A stretch of 50,929 bases of DNA from Geminocystis sp. GBBB08 (lineage in GTDB: Bacteria > Cyanobacteriota > Cyanobacteriia > Cyanobacteriales > Cyanobacteriaceae). The position numbers and the translations under genes were made by a program. The notes under the pieces are model-generated. The model saw only the letters and a list, made by a program, of their open reading frames with translations, searched no databases and was not told where the DNA came from. Location: positions 1 through 50,929 of the forward strand of contig NZ_VRZC01000006.1 in assembly GCF_016743215.1 (NCBI RefSeq), given 5' to 3'. This document shows, piece after piece, positions 1 to 8,577 of this stretch (position 1 is its first letter; every line of letters begins with the position of its first letter).

Positions 1-1136
1 ATGACATTACCAGTAATAGAATCAGGAAAACTATTATTTTCACTTTTAATTATCGCTTTTTGTCCTAATTTTAATTTACTAATATCACTTTCATAAACTT
101 CCGCAATGATTAACATTTGTTTTGTGTTAGCCATTTCAATTACTCCCTCAGCATTGTCAATGGTTTCACCTTCATAGGCTTTTATGTCAATCACCTGCCC
201 ATCATTTGGGGCTTTAATTTGAGTTAGACTTAATTCTATGGTAGCTTGATGAACCATTGATATTGCTTTTTGTACTTCAGCTTGAGCTTTGACAACATCA
301 ACCTTCCTAATTTCTGAAATTTCCTCTAACCGTGCTTGGGCTTCTTTTACCTGTTTTGTTAAAGTATTAATATTTTGTAAGGCTAGGGCTTTTATTTCCC
401 TGATTTCTTCGGTGATGGTGGTGACAGTTTTTTGATAACTACCCTCTGATTCTTGATAACGTTTTTTGGTAGTTTCAACGGTTAATTCTCTGGTTTCAAA
501 ATCTGATTGCGAAATAACCCCTTCTTTAACTAATTCTTGATAACGGCTTAATTCACTTTGGGCATTATTTAATTCTGCTTGTAGTCTTTCTATCGTTGCT
601 TGTCTTTCTTTTTTTTCAGCAACTAATTGAGCTTGTAAACGAGTAATTTTTGCCCTATCTACTTCTTTTTGTGCCGTTAATTGAGCATTTAATCTTTCAA
701 TGGTTGATTTTTGAGCATTAATTTCACCTTCTTTCGCTCCTGCTTTGATAATCGCTAAATTAGCTTGAGCAACTTCTAAATCTTTTTGTGCACTAATCAA
801 TTCGGCTTTTTTGGTATCGTAATCAGAAGTAATAGCAATTATATCTCCTTTTTTGACAATACTACCTTCTGAAACCAGTAAAGATTTAACCTTCGATCCT
901 GACATAGAAGGATTTGCAGCTACTTTAATTATTTCTCCTTGAGGCTCAATTCTACCTAAAGCACTTACGGCGGTTATGGGGGCTTTTTCGACTATAGGGG
1001 TATCGGGTTGTGTTTGAAAACTCCCTTTTTGCAGAAAATAAACGCTTGTACTAATCAAAGTAATTATTCCTAACGCCGTAGAAATTATTACCCACTTTTT
1101 ACCGTTGTCTCGAAAAACAGAGGTATTTTCGCTCAT
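1..1136 (-). CDS. DevB-family ABC exporter membrane fusion protein (HlyD-like), 3' end cut by window edge
   Basis: Reading leftward from the ATG at 1136, the frame stays open to the window edge (about 378 codons), so the C-terminus is missing. It starts MSENTSVFRDNGKKW, has one membrane segment at about residues 18-36, then a 'GRIEPQGEIIKVAA' lipoyl/beta-barrel half typical of the DevB subfamily. A long Gln/Glu/Ala-rich coiled coil follows (about residues 95-310), then the return half beginning 'LTQIKAPNDGQVIDI'. DevB proteins sit in the inner membrane and link an ABC transporter (DevC/DevA) to a TolC-type outer-membrane channel; devC and devA would be expected beyond the left edge. The divergent TetR gene and the operator in the shared spacer suggest local repression. 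The family assignment is firm; the exported substrate is unknown. Confidence 0.85.
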   Translation of the reverse strand, partial: MSENTSVFRDNGKKWVIISTALGIITLISTSVYFLQKGSFQTQPDTPIVEKAPITAVSALGRIEPQGEIIKVAANPSMSGSKVKSLLVSEGSIVKKGDIIAITSDYDTKKAELISAQKDLEVAQANLAIIKAGAKEGEINAQKSTIERLNAQLTAQKEVDRAKITRLQAQLVAEKKERQATIERLQAELNNAQSELSRYQELVKEGVISQSDFETRELTVETTKKRYQESEGSYQKTVTTITEEIREIKALALQNINTLTKQVKEAQARLEEISEIRKVDVVKAQAEVQKAISMVHQATIELSLTQIKAPNDGQVIDIKAYEGETIDNAEGVIEMANTKQMLIIAEVYESDISKLKLGQKAIIKSENNSFPDSITGNV

Positions 1137-1187
1137 TTTGTTCTGAGTTATACTAAACTGCAAAATTTAATTGATCTAATCTAATAA

Positions 1188-1219
1188 TCATACTAGACGG
1201 TATGGTATGATATTGTCAA
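1188..1219 (-). promoter_or_regulatory. Putative TetR operator overlapping the devB-like promoter
   Basis: Positions 1188-1210 form an imperfect palindrome: TCATAC at the left, GTATGA at the right, and matching inner bases (AC/GT around the centre at 1199). On the minus strand a TTGACA (1219-1214) is followed after 18 bp by TAGTAT (1195-1190), a plausible -35/-10 pair driving the exporter adaptor. The palindrome lies between and over these boxes, as expected for repression by the divergently encoded TetR protein. Seen: palindrome and promoter-like boxes. Inferred: the regulator that binds. Confidence 0.6.
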
Positions 1220-1288
1220 GAATAAATAATTAGGTGATTAGTCATGGGTGATTCATCATTGGTGAGAGGGTGACTTTCTCATTCCTAA

Positions 1289-1308
1289 CAAGGGGTTTAA
1301 ACCTCTTG
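1289..1308. repeat. Dispersed palindromic repeat (CAAGGGGTTTAAACCnCTTG)
   Basis: A 20-bp near-perfect palindrome with one mismatch. Related copies occur at 7258-7275 (perfect), 17203-17227 (degenerate) and 25453-25474, always intergenic. It is followed by another palindromic stretch at about 1328-1350 (AGGGTTGAATATTATTCAAT). Function unknown. Confidence 0.6.
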
Positions 1309-1391
1309 CTAATACCTAATTCGGTGTAAGGGTTGAATATTATTCAATCCCTACTCCTAATTCTTAATTCCTTATTGCGTCAAATAAAAAA

Positions 1392-1985
1392 ATGATTTCC
1401 AATTATCAACAAAAAAAAGCTGAAGCAAAAGCCGAGCAAATATTCAAAGGGGCATTATCCCAATTTTTAGAATTTGGTTATGTGGGTGCAAGTATGGATA
1501 AAATTGCCCATGCGGCAGGAGTTTCTAAACAGACTCTATATAGTCATTTTGGCGATAAAGAAAGTTTATTTAAAGCCTTGATTAAACAAGTGGCAACCCA
1601 AGAATTTCAGTTAGTTTGGGGTAAACCGTTACAAGGAAAACCAGAATTTGTTTTGAGGGAATTAGCACAAAGAATTATTCAAGAAATTAGTGATTCACAA
1701 TATTTAGCTTTTGTACATATTATTGTTACTGAAGCCAAAAATCAGCCAGAGTTAACCCAAATATTTTTGGAGAATGTTTGTAAACCCGCCATGGCAACTT
1801 TAACTAATTATCTCTCGAACTGTGATGACTTACAATTAGATGACCCAGAGGCGATCGCCGTTATTTTTGTTTATACTTTAATTCACTATGTTATTACACA
1901 AGAAATACTAGGAGGAAATATTATTATTCCCATTGTACCAGAGAGAGTTATTGATAATTTAATTAAAATGATCGTCAAAATTTGA
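1392..1985 (+). CDS. TetR/AcrR family transcriptional regulator
   Basis: 197 residues, a normal TetR length. The N-terminal helix-turn-helix is clear at about residues 18-62: 'GASMDKIAHAAGVSKQTLY' followed by SHFGDKESLF. The C-terminal two thirds is the divergent ligand-binding and dimerisation domain ('ELAQRIIQEISDSQYLAFVHII' region), so the ligand cannot be predicted. It is divergent from the DevB-like exporter adaptor and 255 bp away, with a palindrome in the exporter promoter. By analogy with other TetR-exporter pairs it probably represses that exporter until a substrate or signal binds. The ATG at 1392 is the only reasonable start; no strong ribosome binding site is visible. Confidence 0.85.
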   Translation: MISNYQQKKAEAKAEQIFKGALSQFLEFGYVGASMDKIAHAAGVSKQTLYSHFGDKESLFKALIKQVATQEFQLVWGKPLQGKPEFVLRELAQRIIQEISDSQYLAFVHIIVTEAKNQPELTQIFLENVCKPAMATLTNYLSNCDDLQLDDPEAIAVIFVYTLIHYVITQEILGGNIIIPIVPERVIDNLIKMIVKI

Positions 1986-2178
1986 GCTAAAAAATGACAA
2001 GATAGATAGGTATGCTTAAATAATTAGGTAGGCAAAATTATTGGTATGTTTGTAGTAAGCTATTGAGGGCTTATTGTTAATTTATAACAGCCAAAACCTT
2101 GACTACGAACTTTGAAAAAACATACAGTTAATTTTACACTAACTACTACGGATAAGGCAGAATGGGAAGTTGTCAAAA

Positions 2179-3465
2179 ATGTTGTATTTTTTATGTGGGT
2201 TAAGCGTTGGTTTAGCTATTTGTTTATGGAAAAATTATCAAGTTAATATTCAATTAACAGATATTTTACATTCCCTATCACAATTTGAAACTCTTGATTC
2301 ATTCCCCAAAATAGTTCAAGTTAGACGAAATGTTAACTTACTAAATAACCGTTTTTATTATACCCAATTAGAGTTAGATCTTCATCGTCATTTAATTAAT
2401 CAAATTCCTCTGGCTTATTTAAGAATAGATGCAGAAAATTGCTTACAAGAATGTAATGAAGAAGCAAAAAAAATCTTACATATTCAGCGTTGGAATCCAG
2501 AAGTGTTAAGATTATTTTTAGAATTAGTACGATCTTATGAATTAGATCAATTAATTCAACAAACTCGAAAAACTCAGCAAAAATTAGTTATTGAATGGCA
2601 GTTTTTTCCTACTACTAATTATATTTTAGAAAAAGAAGATAACCTCGAAATAGAAAATTATAAACCCGTTTTTTTGAAAGCTTATAGTTATCCTTTACCG
2701 GCAAGACACGTTAGTATTTTTATCGAAAATCAACAACTAATCAAAGAATTATCTAACCGACGAGATGAGGCTTATTCAGATTTAAGTCATGAATTGAGAA
2801 CTCCTTTAACTTCTATGTTATTACTAGCCGAAACTTTGCTAAAATATACTGATGGAAAAGGTAAAATTTGGGTGGAACAAATGTCCCAAGAAATTAACCG
2901 TTTAATCGATTTAGTAGAAAATTGGTTAGAAATTGCTACTTTAGATAAAAATCCTTATGAAACCTTAAATTTTCAACAATTAGATTTAAAACAATTAATA
3001 TTATCTGCATGGAAATCTTTAAAGATATTAGCAGATCAAGAACAAATTTCTTTGGAATATCAAGGAGAAGAAAAAATAATTATTTCCGCAGATATTAACC
3101 GTTTAACTCAAGTATTTGTTAATTTATTTGATAATAGTATTAAACATAGTTCTTACGGTGGTTTAATTATAGTTAAAGTTAATATTAAAAATAATGATGA
3201 TGATGAGAAATACTTAGAAATAAATTTGATTGATTCTGGTACCGGTTTTAATACAAATGATTTACCTTATATTTTCGAGCGACTATATCGAGGAGATAAA
3301 TCCAGAGTAAGAAATGCAAGGGAGGGTAGCGGTTTGGGATTAAGTATTGTTAAGCAAATTATTGAAGCACATCAAGGCTTAATTACAGCTAATAATCATC
3401 CTAAAACTAAAGGTGCATGGTTTCAAATTATATTCCCTTTTGATAAATTGAATGGTAAAAATTAA
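2179..3465 (+). CDS. sphS: Two-component sensor histidine kinase, SphS (PhoR)-like phosphate sensor
   Basis: About 428 residues. One hydrophobic segment at the N-terminus (LYFLCGLSVGLAICLW), then a PAS-like region with 'LELVRSYELDQLIQQTR', a segment I associate with cyanobacterial SphS. The kinase core follows: H-box SDLSHELRTPLTS (His at about 204), N-box VNLFDNSIKHS, G1 DSGTGF, F-box IFERLYRG, G2 GSGLGLSIV. SphS senses low phosphate and phosphorylates SphR, which activates pst, sphX and phoA genes; the Pst locus lies 24 kb away in this window. No response regulator is adjacent. I chose ATG 2179, with GGAAG at 2165-2169 as a spaced binding site, over TTG 2170, which lies too close to it. Kinase assignment is certain; the SphS identity is likely. 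Confidence 0.75.
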   Translation: MLYFLCGLSVGLAICLWKNYQVNIQLTDILHSLSQFETLDSFPKIVQVRRNVNLLNNRFYYTQLELDLHRHLINQIPLAYLRIDAENCLQECNEEAKKILHIQRWNPEVLRLFLELVRSYELDQLIQQTRKTQQKLVIEWQFFPTTNYILEKEDNLEIENYKPVFLKAYSYPLPARHVSIFIENQQLIKELSNRRDEAYSDLSHELRTPLTSMLLLAETLLKYTDGKGKIWVEQMSQEINRLIDLVENWLEIATLDKNPYETLNFQQLDLKQLILSAWKSLKILADQEQISLEYQGEEKIIISADINRLTQVFVNLFDNSIKHSSYGGLIIVKVNIKNNDDDEKYLEINLIDSGTGFNTNDLPYIFERLYRGDKSRVRNAREGSGLGLSIVKQIIEAHQGLITANNHPKTKGAWFQIIFPFDKLNGKN

Positions 3466-3595
3466 GAGATTTTTTAAGATTAAATTAAATAATATTTTAA
3501 TTCAATAAAGTGCAACAAATTGTAAGGTAGGCATTGCAGTTATTTAATGTAGTTTACCAATTTTTAAAAGTGCTGTCAGATAAATTTAATTATGA

Positions 3596-4543
3596 TTATT
3601 GTTCTTCAAAACCGTAAGTTTCCCTGATAAGATATAATGGTCTTCCTTTTACTTCTTCATAAATTCTAGCGATATATTCTCCCATAACACCTAAAGTAAT
3701 TAACTGAATACCACCTAAAAATAAAATTGCCACAATAGTGGAAGCATAACCGGGTAAGTCAATGCCAAAAATCAGAGTTTTCAGTAATAAAAATAATCCA
3801 TATAGTAAAGCAATTAAAGAGATAAAGACACCAAAATAACTCCAAATTTTAAGGGGAATTGAGCTAAAAGAAGTGATACCATCTAAAGCAAAATTCCATA
3901 ATTTCCAATAATTAAAACTACTTTTTCCCCCGTATCTTGGCAACCTTTCAAAATATATCGCTGCCTGTCGATAACCAACCCATGAAAATAAACCTTTCAT
4001 AAAGCGATTTTTTTCTGGTAATTGTCTTAAAGCCTTGACAACTTTTTCATCTAATAAACGATAATCTCCTGTGTTGGGAGGAATAGGAATAACACTAATT
4101 TTGCCAATAATACTATAAAAATAATCAGCAGTTTTTTTCTTTAACCATGACTCTCCTTGACGAGATTTTCTCACGGCATAAACCATGTCATAACCTTCTC
4201 GCCATTTTGCCATTAAATCAATAATTAATTCTGGTGGATCTTGTAATTCGGCATCAATGGGAATAACGACTTTTCCTGTGGTATAATCTAATCCAGCACT
4301 CATGGCGATTTCTTTTCCAAAATTGCGAGATAAATTAATAATTTTAATGCGGTTATCTTGACGGTGATAGTTAATTAGTTGTTGTAAAGTATCATCTTTG
4401 CTACCATCATTAATGCAAACTATTTCATAATCTAAATTGAGGGGATTTAATACTAATTGTAAATGAGAAAAAAGTTTTTCTAAATTTTCTTCTTCATTAT
4501 AACAAGGTATTAATAGAGATAAATCTGGTTGATTTTGCTTCAC
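3596..4543 (-). CDS. Family 2 glycosyltransferase (GtrB/DPM1-like) with two C-terminal membrane segments
   Basis: 315 residues. The GT-A catalytic domain is N-terminal: SLLIPCYNEEENL, the nucleotide-sugar site CINDGSKDDT, and a metal-binding IDAELQDPPE (about residue 98). Two membrane helices follow at about 232-256 and 266-290, then a short tail ending IRETYGFEEQ. This is the architecture of polyprenyl-phosphate glycosyltransferases (GtrB, ArnC, dolichol-phosphate mannose synthase types), which load a sugar onto a lipid carrier at the inner membrane. The sugar cannot be read from sequence. It is a single gene on the minus strand, convergent with the sphS-like gene. Confidence 0.85.
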   Translation of the reverse strand: MKQNQPDLSLLIPCYNEEENLEKLFSHLQLVLNPLNLDYEIVCINDGSKDDTLQQLINYHRQDNRIKIINLSRNFGKEIAMSAGLDYTTGKVVIPIDAELQDPPELIIDLMAKWREGYDMVYAVRKSRQGESWLKKKTADYFYSIIGKISVIPIPPNTGDYRLLDEKVVKALRQLPEKNRFMKGLFSWVGYRQAAIYFERLPRYGGKSSFNYWKLWNFALDGITSFSSIPLKIWSYFGVFISLIALLYGLFLLLKTLIFGIDLPGYASTIVAILFLGGIQLITLGVMGEYIARIYEEVKGRPLYLIRETYGFEEQ

Positions 4544-4686
4544 AATGTATTAATGATTCTTAATTCTTCAGGCAATGGGCAATGGTAAAATCAGAGTTGG
4601 TGAATTAAGCTATGATTTTTGGTTTTGGTTTTGGGTAGGGAATAGGCAATAGTGACAATATTTGAATTAACCAACGCCCTTAATTT

Positions 4687-5253
4687 TTAATTAATTATAA
4701 TTTTTCCTTGTCGTAAAGTTTGCCAATTTTCTCCTGTCCATTTTATAACAGTAGAGGCAATTCCAATATTTTTATTATCATAGTCTAAAACAGACACAGA
4801 AGGAAACTTTTTGGCAATGGCTGACATATCTGTTAAGGCTTCTTCTCCTGATAGGTTAGCACTTGTGGTAGCTAATGCACCAGTATGTTTAAGAATTTCT
4901 TGGGCGATCGAAAAATCAGGAACACGAACCCCTATACTGTTAGGATTAAGAGGATTCATTGTGGGGGGAATGAGAGAAGAAGCAGGTAAAACCATTGTTA
5001 AACCTCCGGGTAAATATTTATAGGCTATCTCTTGCCAAATTTTTAATTCTGCTGATGTACCTTTGACATATTGCCAAATTTCTTCTATACTGCTAGTCAT
5101 TAAAATTAAGGGTTTTTCATAACTTCTTTGCTTCAACTTAAAAATCAATTCGCTGTAACTTGGTTTTACACCTAAAGCTGGTAACGTATCAGTAGGAAAA
5201 CTAATTACTTGATTGGCGATCGCCTTTTCAATTAAAACAGACAAAGAAACCAT
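4687..5253 (-). CDS. tsaC: L-threonylcarbamoyladenylate synthase (Sua5/YrdC/TsaC family)
   Basis: About 188 residues from the chosen start. The YrdC fold is recognised from VISFPTDTLPALG, the substrate-binding 'KLKQRSYEKPLIL' (K-x-R...K-P), LPGGLTMVL, IGVRVP and TTSANLSGE. The enzyme makes threonylcarbamoyl-AMP from threonine, bicarbonate and ATP for the t6A37 modification of ANN-decoding tRNAs. It has the short TsaC form without a Sua5 C-terminal domain. The frame extends 24 codons upstream to 5325, but that extension is encoded by heptamer repeats (GAGGAAT, GACAAAT) and has no family similarity, so I place the start at the internal ATG (5253). It is divergent from fmt, 92 bp away; both serve translation. 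Confidence 0.88.
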   Translation of the reverse strand: MVSLSVLIEKAIANQVISFPTDTLPALGVKPSYSELIFKLKQRSYEKPLILMTSSIEEIWQYVKGTSAELKIWQEIAYKYLPGGLTMVLPASSLIPPTMNPLNPNSIGVRVPDFSIAQEILKHTGALATTSANLSGEEALTDMSAIAKKFPSVSVLDYDNKNIGIASTVIKWTGENWQTLRQGKIIIN

Positions 5254-5262
5254 AAAATTAAT

Positions 5263-5318
5263 GAGGAATGAGGAATGAGGAATGAGGAATCGCCAATGAC
5301 AAATGACAAACGACAAAT
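5263..5318. repeat. Heptamer STRR: (GAGGAAT)4 then (GACAAAY)3
   Basis: Four perfect GAGGAAT copies at 5263-5290, a short spacer, then GACAAAT/GACAAAC/GACAAAT at 5298-5318. The heptamer period matches cyanobacterial short tandemly repeated repetitive sequences. It lies between the divergent tsaC and fmt genes and creates an artificial N-terminal extension of the tsaC frame. Confidence 0.8.
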
Positions 5319-5345
5319 CACCCATTATCTATTACTTATCATAAA

Positions 5346-6341
5346 ATGCGTCTAGTTTATTTTGGTACACCTGAATTTGCAGTCACTACGTTAGAAAAAT
5401 TATTAGACAATTCTTCCCATAAAATAATCGCTGTTGTCACCCAACCAGACAAAAGACGTGGCAGGGGTAATAAAATGATACCTTCTCCAGTGAAAGAATT
5501 AGCATTAAAACATAATTTACCAGTATGGCAACCCACGAGAATCAAAAAAGATAAAGAAACTCTCGAATTGTTACAAAAAAGTCATGCTGATGTGTTTGTG
5601 GTTGTTGCTTACGGGCAAATTTTATCGTCTAAAATTCTTAATATGCCGAAATTAGGCTGTATTAATGTTCACGGTTCAATTTTACCAGAATATCGAGGTG
5701 CTGCACCTATTCAATGGAGTATTTATGATGGCAAAACAGAAACGGGAGTAACAACTATGTTGATGGATGAAGGCATGGATACAGGAGATATGTTACTGAA
5801 AGCCTATACCTCTATTGATTTATTTACTAATGTTGAGGAATTATCCTTAGCTTTAGCTTCTCAAGGTGCTGATTTATTGCTAGAAACTTTAACACAATTA
5901 CAGAAAAATGAGCTAAAACCGATTCCTCAAAATGAAGATTTAGTAACTTATGCCCGTTTAATTGATAAAGTTGATTATCGTATCGATTGGCATAAATCTT
6001 CCTTACAAATTCATAACCAAATTAGGGCATTTTATCCCCATTGTATCACCACTTTTCGATCGCAAATTTTAAAAATAATGAGGAGTTTACCTTTAACAGA
6101 AATAAAAACCTTAGATTTACCCTCAAATTTAAGAAAATTATCATCATTGCTACAAGATTTAGAAACACTTTTTGGGGAAATTGGCGAAATAGTAAAAACT
6201 ATTAAAAATTTTGGTTTTGTTGTGCAAACAAGCTCAGGTTTATTGTTAGTATTAGAAGTACAATTAGCTGGTAAAAAACAGCAATCTGCATGGAATTTTG
6301 TTAACGGCACTCATTTACAATTAGGTGAAAAACTCAGTTAA
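5346..6341 (+). CDS. fmt: Methionyl-tRNA formyltransferase
   Basis: 331 residues, close to the usual 310-340. The N-terminal formyltransferase domain starts MRLVYFGTPEFAV and has the hallmark VHGSILPEYRGAAPIQW with the N...H catalytic residues (CINVHGS), plus the DEGMDTGDML segment. The C-terminal OB-fold domain (about 210-331) includes VDYRIDWHKSS and the tail NGTHLQLGEKL. The enzyme formylates the Met on initiator tRNA using 10-formyl-tetrahydrofolate. It is divergent from tsaC and followed about 100 bp later by the c-type cytochrome gene. Assignment is firm. Confidence 0.95.
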   Translation: MRLVYFGTPEFAVTTLEKLLDNSSHKIIAVVTQPDKRRGRGNKMIPSPVKELALKHNLPVWQPTRIKKDKETLELLQKSHADVFVVVAYGQILSSKILNMPKLGCINVHGSILPEYRGAAPIQWSIYDGKTETGVTTMLMDEGMDTGDMLLKAYTSIDLFTNVEELSLALASQGADLLLETLTQLQKNELKPIPQNEDLVTYARLIDKVDYRIDWHKSSLQIHNQIRAFYPHCITTFRSQILKIMRSLPLTEIKTLDLPSNLRKLSSLLQDLETLFGEIGEIVKTIKNFGFVVQTSSGLLLVLEVQLAGKKQQSAWNFVNGTHLQLGEKLS

Positions 6342-6441
6342 TTTTAATCCTTTCAAATGCTAAGATAAGTATAATAATTTGTTGCTAAAAATGTTAACTT
6401 AAAATATTTAGATTAAATTAGCTAACTATTCATAATACAAT

Positions 6442-6789
6442 ATGCAAAAAACTCTCTTATTTTTCTTAAGTTTAAGTTTCTTTTTCTTATTAAATTTATA
6501 CCTAATTTCACCTATACAAGCTCAAACTTTAAATAACTTAACTGGGAAAGAAATTTTTTCTATTAACTGTGCCGGATGTCACCCTAATGGTAGTAATATT
6601 ATTCGTAGAGGTAAAAATCTGCGGTTAAAAACTTTGCAAAAAAATGGTTATAATTCTGTAGAAGCTATCGCTAATATAATTACTAATGGTAAAAATAATA
6701 TGTCATCATTTAAAGATCGTCTCACAGAAAAAGAGATTAATCAAGTAGCAAAATACGTTATTGAACAAGCCGAGAATAATTGGCAATAA
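6442..6789 (+). CDS. Exported c-type cytochrome, cytochrome c6-like
   Basis: 115 residues. A signal peptide (residues 1-27, LFFLSLSFFFLLNLYL...IQAQ) targets it to the thylakoid lumen or periplasm. One haem site CAGCH lies at about residues 43-47 and the axial Met is in NGKNNMSSF. The C-terminal 'VAKYVIEQAENNW' matches cytochrome c6. The segment after the haem, PNGSNIIRRGKNLRLK, differs from photosynthetic PetJ and resembles the c6B/c6C-type paralogues, which have a lower redox potential. It may be an alternative soluble electron carrier rather than the main plastocyanin substitute; that functional reading is inference. The MAPEG gene follows after 39 bp, so the two may form an operon. Confidence 0.85.
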   Translation: MQKTLLFFLSLSFFFLLNLYLISPIQAQTLNNLTGKEIFSINCAGCHPNGSNIIRRGKNLRLKTLQKNGYNSVEAIANIITNGKNNMSSFKDRLTEKEINQVAKYVIEQAENNWQ

Positions 6790-6828
6790 TTCAATTTTTA
6801 ATATTTAATAAAAAGGATTAATTTTATT

Positions 6829-7227
6829 ATGTTATTAGGTGCAAGTATTATAACAGTTTCTGCCCTTTTAGTTTATTTTGTAACAATTATTAATGTTGGC
6901 AGAGCGAGGGCAAAATATCAAGTAATGCCTCCGGCAATGTCAGGAGAGCCTAATTTTGAAAGGGCATTAAGAGTACAAGAAAATATGTTAGAACAACTAA
7001 TATTCTTCTTACCTTTAATGTGGATTTTTTCTTATTATATTAGTGAATTATGGGGAGCAATTTTAGGAGGTATTTGGATTTTAGGAAGGGTTTTATATGC
7101 TTGGGGTTATTATCAAGAAGCGAAAAAAAGAGCTTTAGGTTTCGGAATTAGTAGTTTTAGTAGTGTCACTTTATTATTAGGTTGTTTAATTACGTTAGGA
7201 ATATTAATAATCAAGAATATTGTATAA
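6829..7227 (+). CDS. MAPEG family integral membrane protein
   Basis: 132 residues with four predicted membrane helices. The conserved N-terminal part 'FERALRVQENMLEQLIFFLP' carries the R-x-x-x-N-x-x-E motif, and 'GRVLYAWGYYQ' is the G-R-x-x-Y motif of the MAPEG superfamily (microsomal glutathione S-transferase and leukotriene C4 synthase relatives). Bacterial members are glutathione-dependent transferases or peroxidases acting on membrane lipids; the activity here is unknown. An AAAAGG-like site precedes the ATG. It lies 39 bp after the c6-like cytochrome gene and ends before a palindrome plus T-run that looks like a terminator. Confidence 0.8.
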   Translation: MLLGASIITVSALLVYFVTIINVGRARAKYQVMPPAMSGEPNFERALRVQENMLEQLIFFLPLMWIFSYYISELWGAILGGIWILGRVLYAWGYYQEAKKRALGFGISSFSSVTLLLGCLITLGILIIKNIV

Positions 7228-7280
7228 GTACCAGTGCAAAATTAATTATATATAAGGAAGGGGTTTAAACCCCTTTTTCT
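7224..7280 (+). terminator. Perfect 18-bp palindrome plus T5, within a dispersed intergenic repeat
   Basis: Positions 7258-7275 (AAGGGGTTTAAACCCCTT) are a perfect palindrome followed by TTTct, placed 30 bp after the MAPEG stop codon and so plausible as an intrinsic terminator. The preceding 7224-7250 (TATAAGTA..TGCAAAATTAATT) matches 17160-17190, where a degenerate copy of the same palindrome follows. The hairpin is therefore part of a larger dispersed repeat. The rest of the gap to 7500 shows only a CTTTGCGTCTTTGCG-type low-complexity stretch (about 7371-7387). Confidence 0.55.
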
Positions 7281-7500
7281 GCTAGATTGCCCGAAAATAA
7301 AATGGAGGATTAATTTGACTAATCCTACTTAGATAAAATTCAGATAATGAGTTATAAAAACTTTGTGCCTTCTTTGCGTCTTTGCGAGAGAAAATATTAG
7401 AACTATTTGAACGAACCGAATATTAAATATAACATTAAAAATATTCTTAATTAGCTTTTAGTAAAGGATTCATCCCTTATTTCCTCCTTGATAGCAAATA

Positions 7501-8496
7501 TCAAATCTTTACTTTGTTAAACACATCATGTAAAACTTGTGCTGATTGTTGTAATAATTTTTCTTCATCATCGCTGAGGGTAAGATTAACTGTTTTTAAG
7601 ATACCCCTCTCATTGATAACCCTAGGGATACTTAAACAAACATCTTCAATGCCATATAAACCTGTCATTAATCCACTAACGGTTAAAATGCGCTCTTGAG
7701 AATATAAAATCGCTTTGACAATGTCAGTGGTAGCTAAACCAATAGCATAAGAGGTATAACCTTTCCTTTGAATAATCTCGTAGGCGGCATTTGTGACATT
7801 GAAGGAAATACTCGATAATTTATTTTGCTCTTCGGTGGTCAAATTTTCCCATCCATCAGGTACAATTTTCATACCGCCAATATTTGCTGTACTCCATACT
7901 GGTACTTTACTATCTCCATGTTCACCAATAATGTAGGCGTGAACGCTACGCGCATCAATACCCATTTCTTTGGCAATTAATGAACGAAAACGAGCGCTAT
8001 CTAATACTGTACCAGAACCGATGACTCTTGAGGAAGGAAAACCAGTGATTTTTAAGGTAGCGTAAGTTAAAATATCTACAGGATTACTAACTACTAAAAT
8101 AATGGATTCAGGGCAATATTTAACTACATCTTTTAAAATACTTTTATAAATATTAATATTGCGATCTAGTAAACTTAAACGACTTTCTCCTTCTTGTTGT
8201 GCAACTCCGGCAGTTATTATTACTATGTCAGCATTTTGTCCTACATCAGCAACAGTGCCCATTTTTAAATCCGTTGGTGGTAAAAATGAAATTCCATGGG
8301 ATAAATCCATTACTTCCCCTTCTAATTTCTCTGTGTCTATATCCTGTAAAATTAATTCATCAAAACAATTTTGAATTAGTAGAGAATAGGCACAGGCTAA
8401 ACCAACCTGCCCTAAACCGATAATAACTCCTTTACGAGGACGAAGAGAAGAGGGTTTTTCTGAACAAGGATTGGGTATTAAAATTTTTTCAAACAT
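7501..8496 (-). CDS. ldh: L-lactate dehydrogenase
   Basis: About 331 residues from the chosen start. NAD-binding Rossmann motif GLGQVG near the N-terminus, catalytic IGEHGDS, Asp/Arg pair in VLDSARFRSL, and the active-site loop 'AGVAQQEGESRLSLLDRN'. The discriminating position (102 in the standard numbering) is Gln in that loop, as in lactate dehydrogenases; malate dehydrogenases have Arg there. It reduces pyruvate to L-lactate with NADH, a fermentative route in the dark. The frame is open 15 codons further (ATG at 8541), but homologues usually begin with MFEKI, so I chose 8496. The thioesterase gene lies upstream on the same strand, 82 bp from this start. Confidence 0.85.
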   Translation of the reverse strand: MFEKILIPNPCSEKPSSLRPRKGVIIGLGQVGLACAYSLLIQNCFDELILQDIDTEKLEGEVMDLSHGISFLPPTDLKMGTVADVGQNADIVIITAGVAQQEGESRLSLLDRNINIYKSILKDVVKYCPESIILVVSNPVDILTYATLKITGFPSSRVIGSGTVLDSARFRSLIAKEMGIDARSVHAYIIGEHGDSKVPVWSTANIGGMKIVPDGWENLTTEEQNKLSSISFNVTNAAYEIIQRKGYTSYAIGLATTDIVKAILYSQERILTVSGLMTGLYGIEDVCLSIPRVINERGILKTVNLTLSDDEEKLLQQSAQVLHDVFNKVKI

Positions 8497-8577
8497 ATTT
8501 AAAGATCTTTTTGTGAGTTTTAACCATTTTAGTATAAACAAAAAAGATATTAATATCAGGTTAATTTAAAGTTAAAT

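Noticed and set aside
5254-5325. 24-codon N-terminal extension of tsaC
   Set aside because: Encoded by heptamer repeats and without TsaC family similarity; the internal ATG is preferred.
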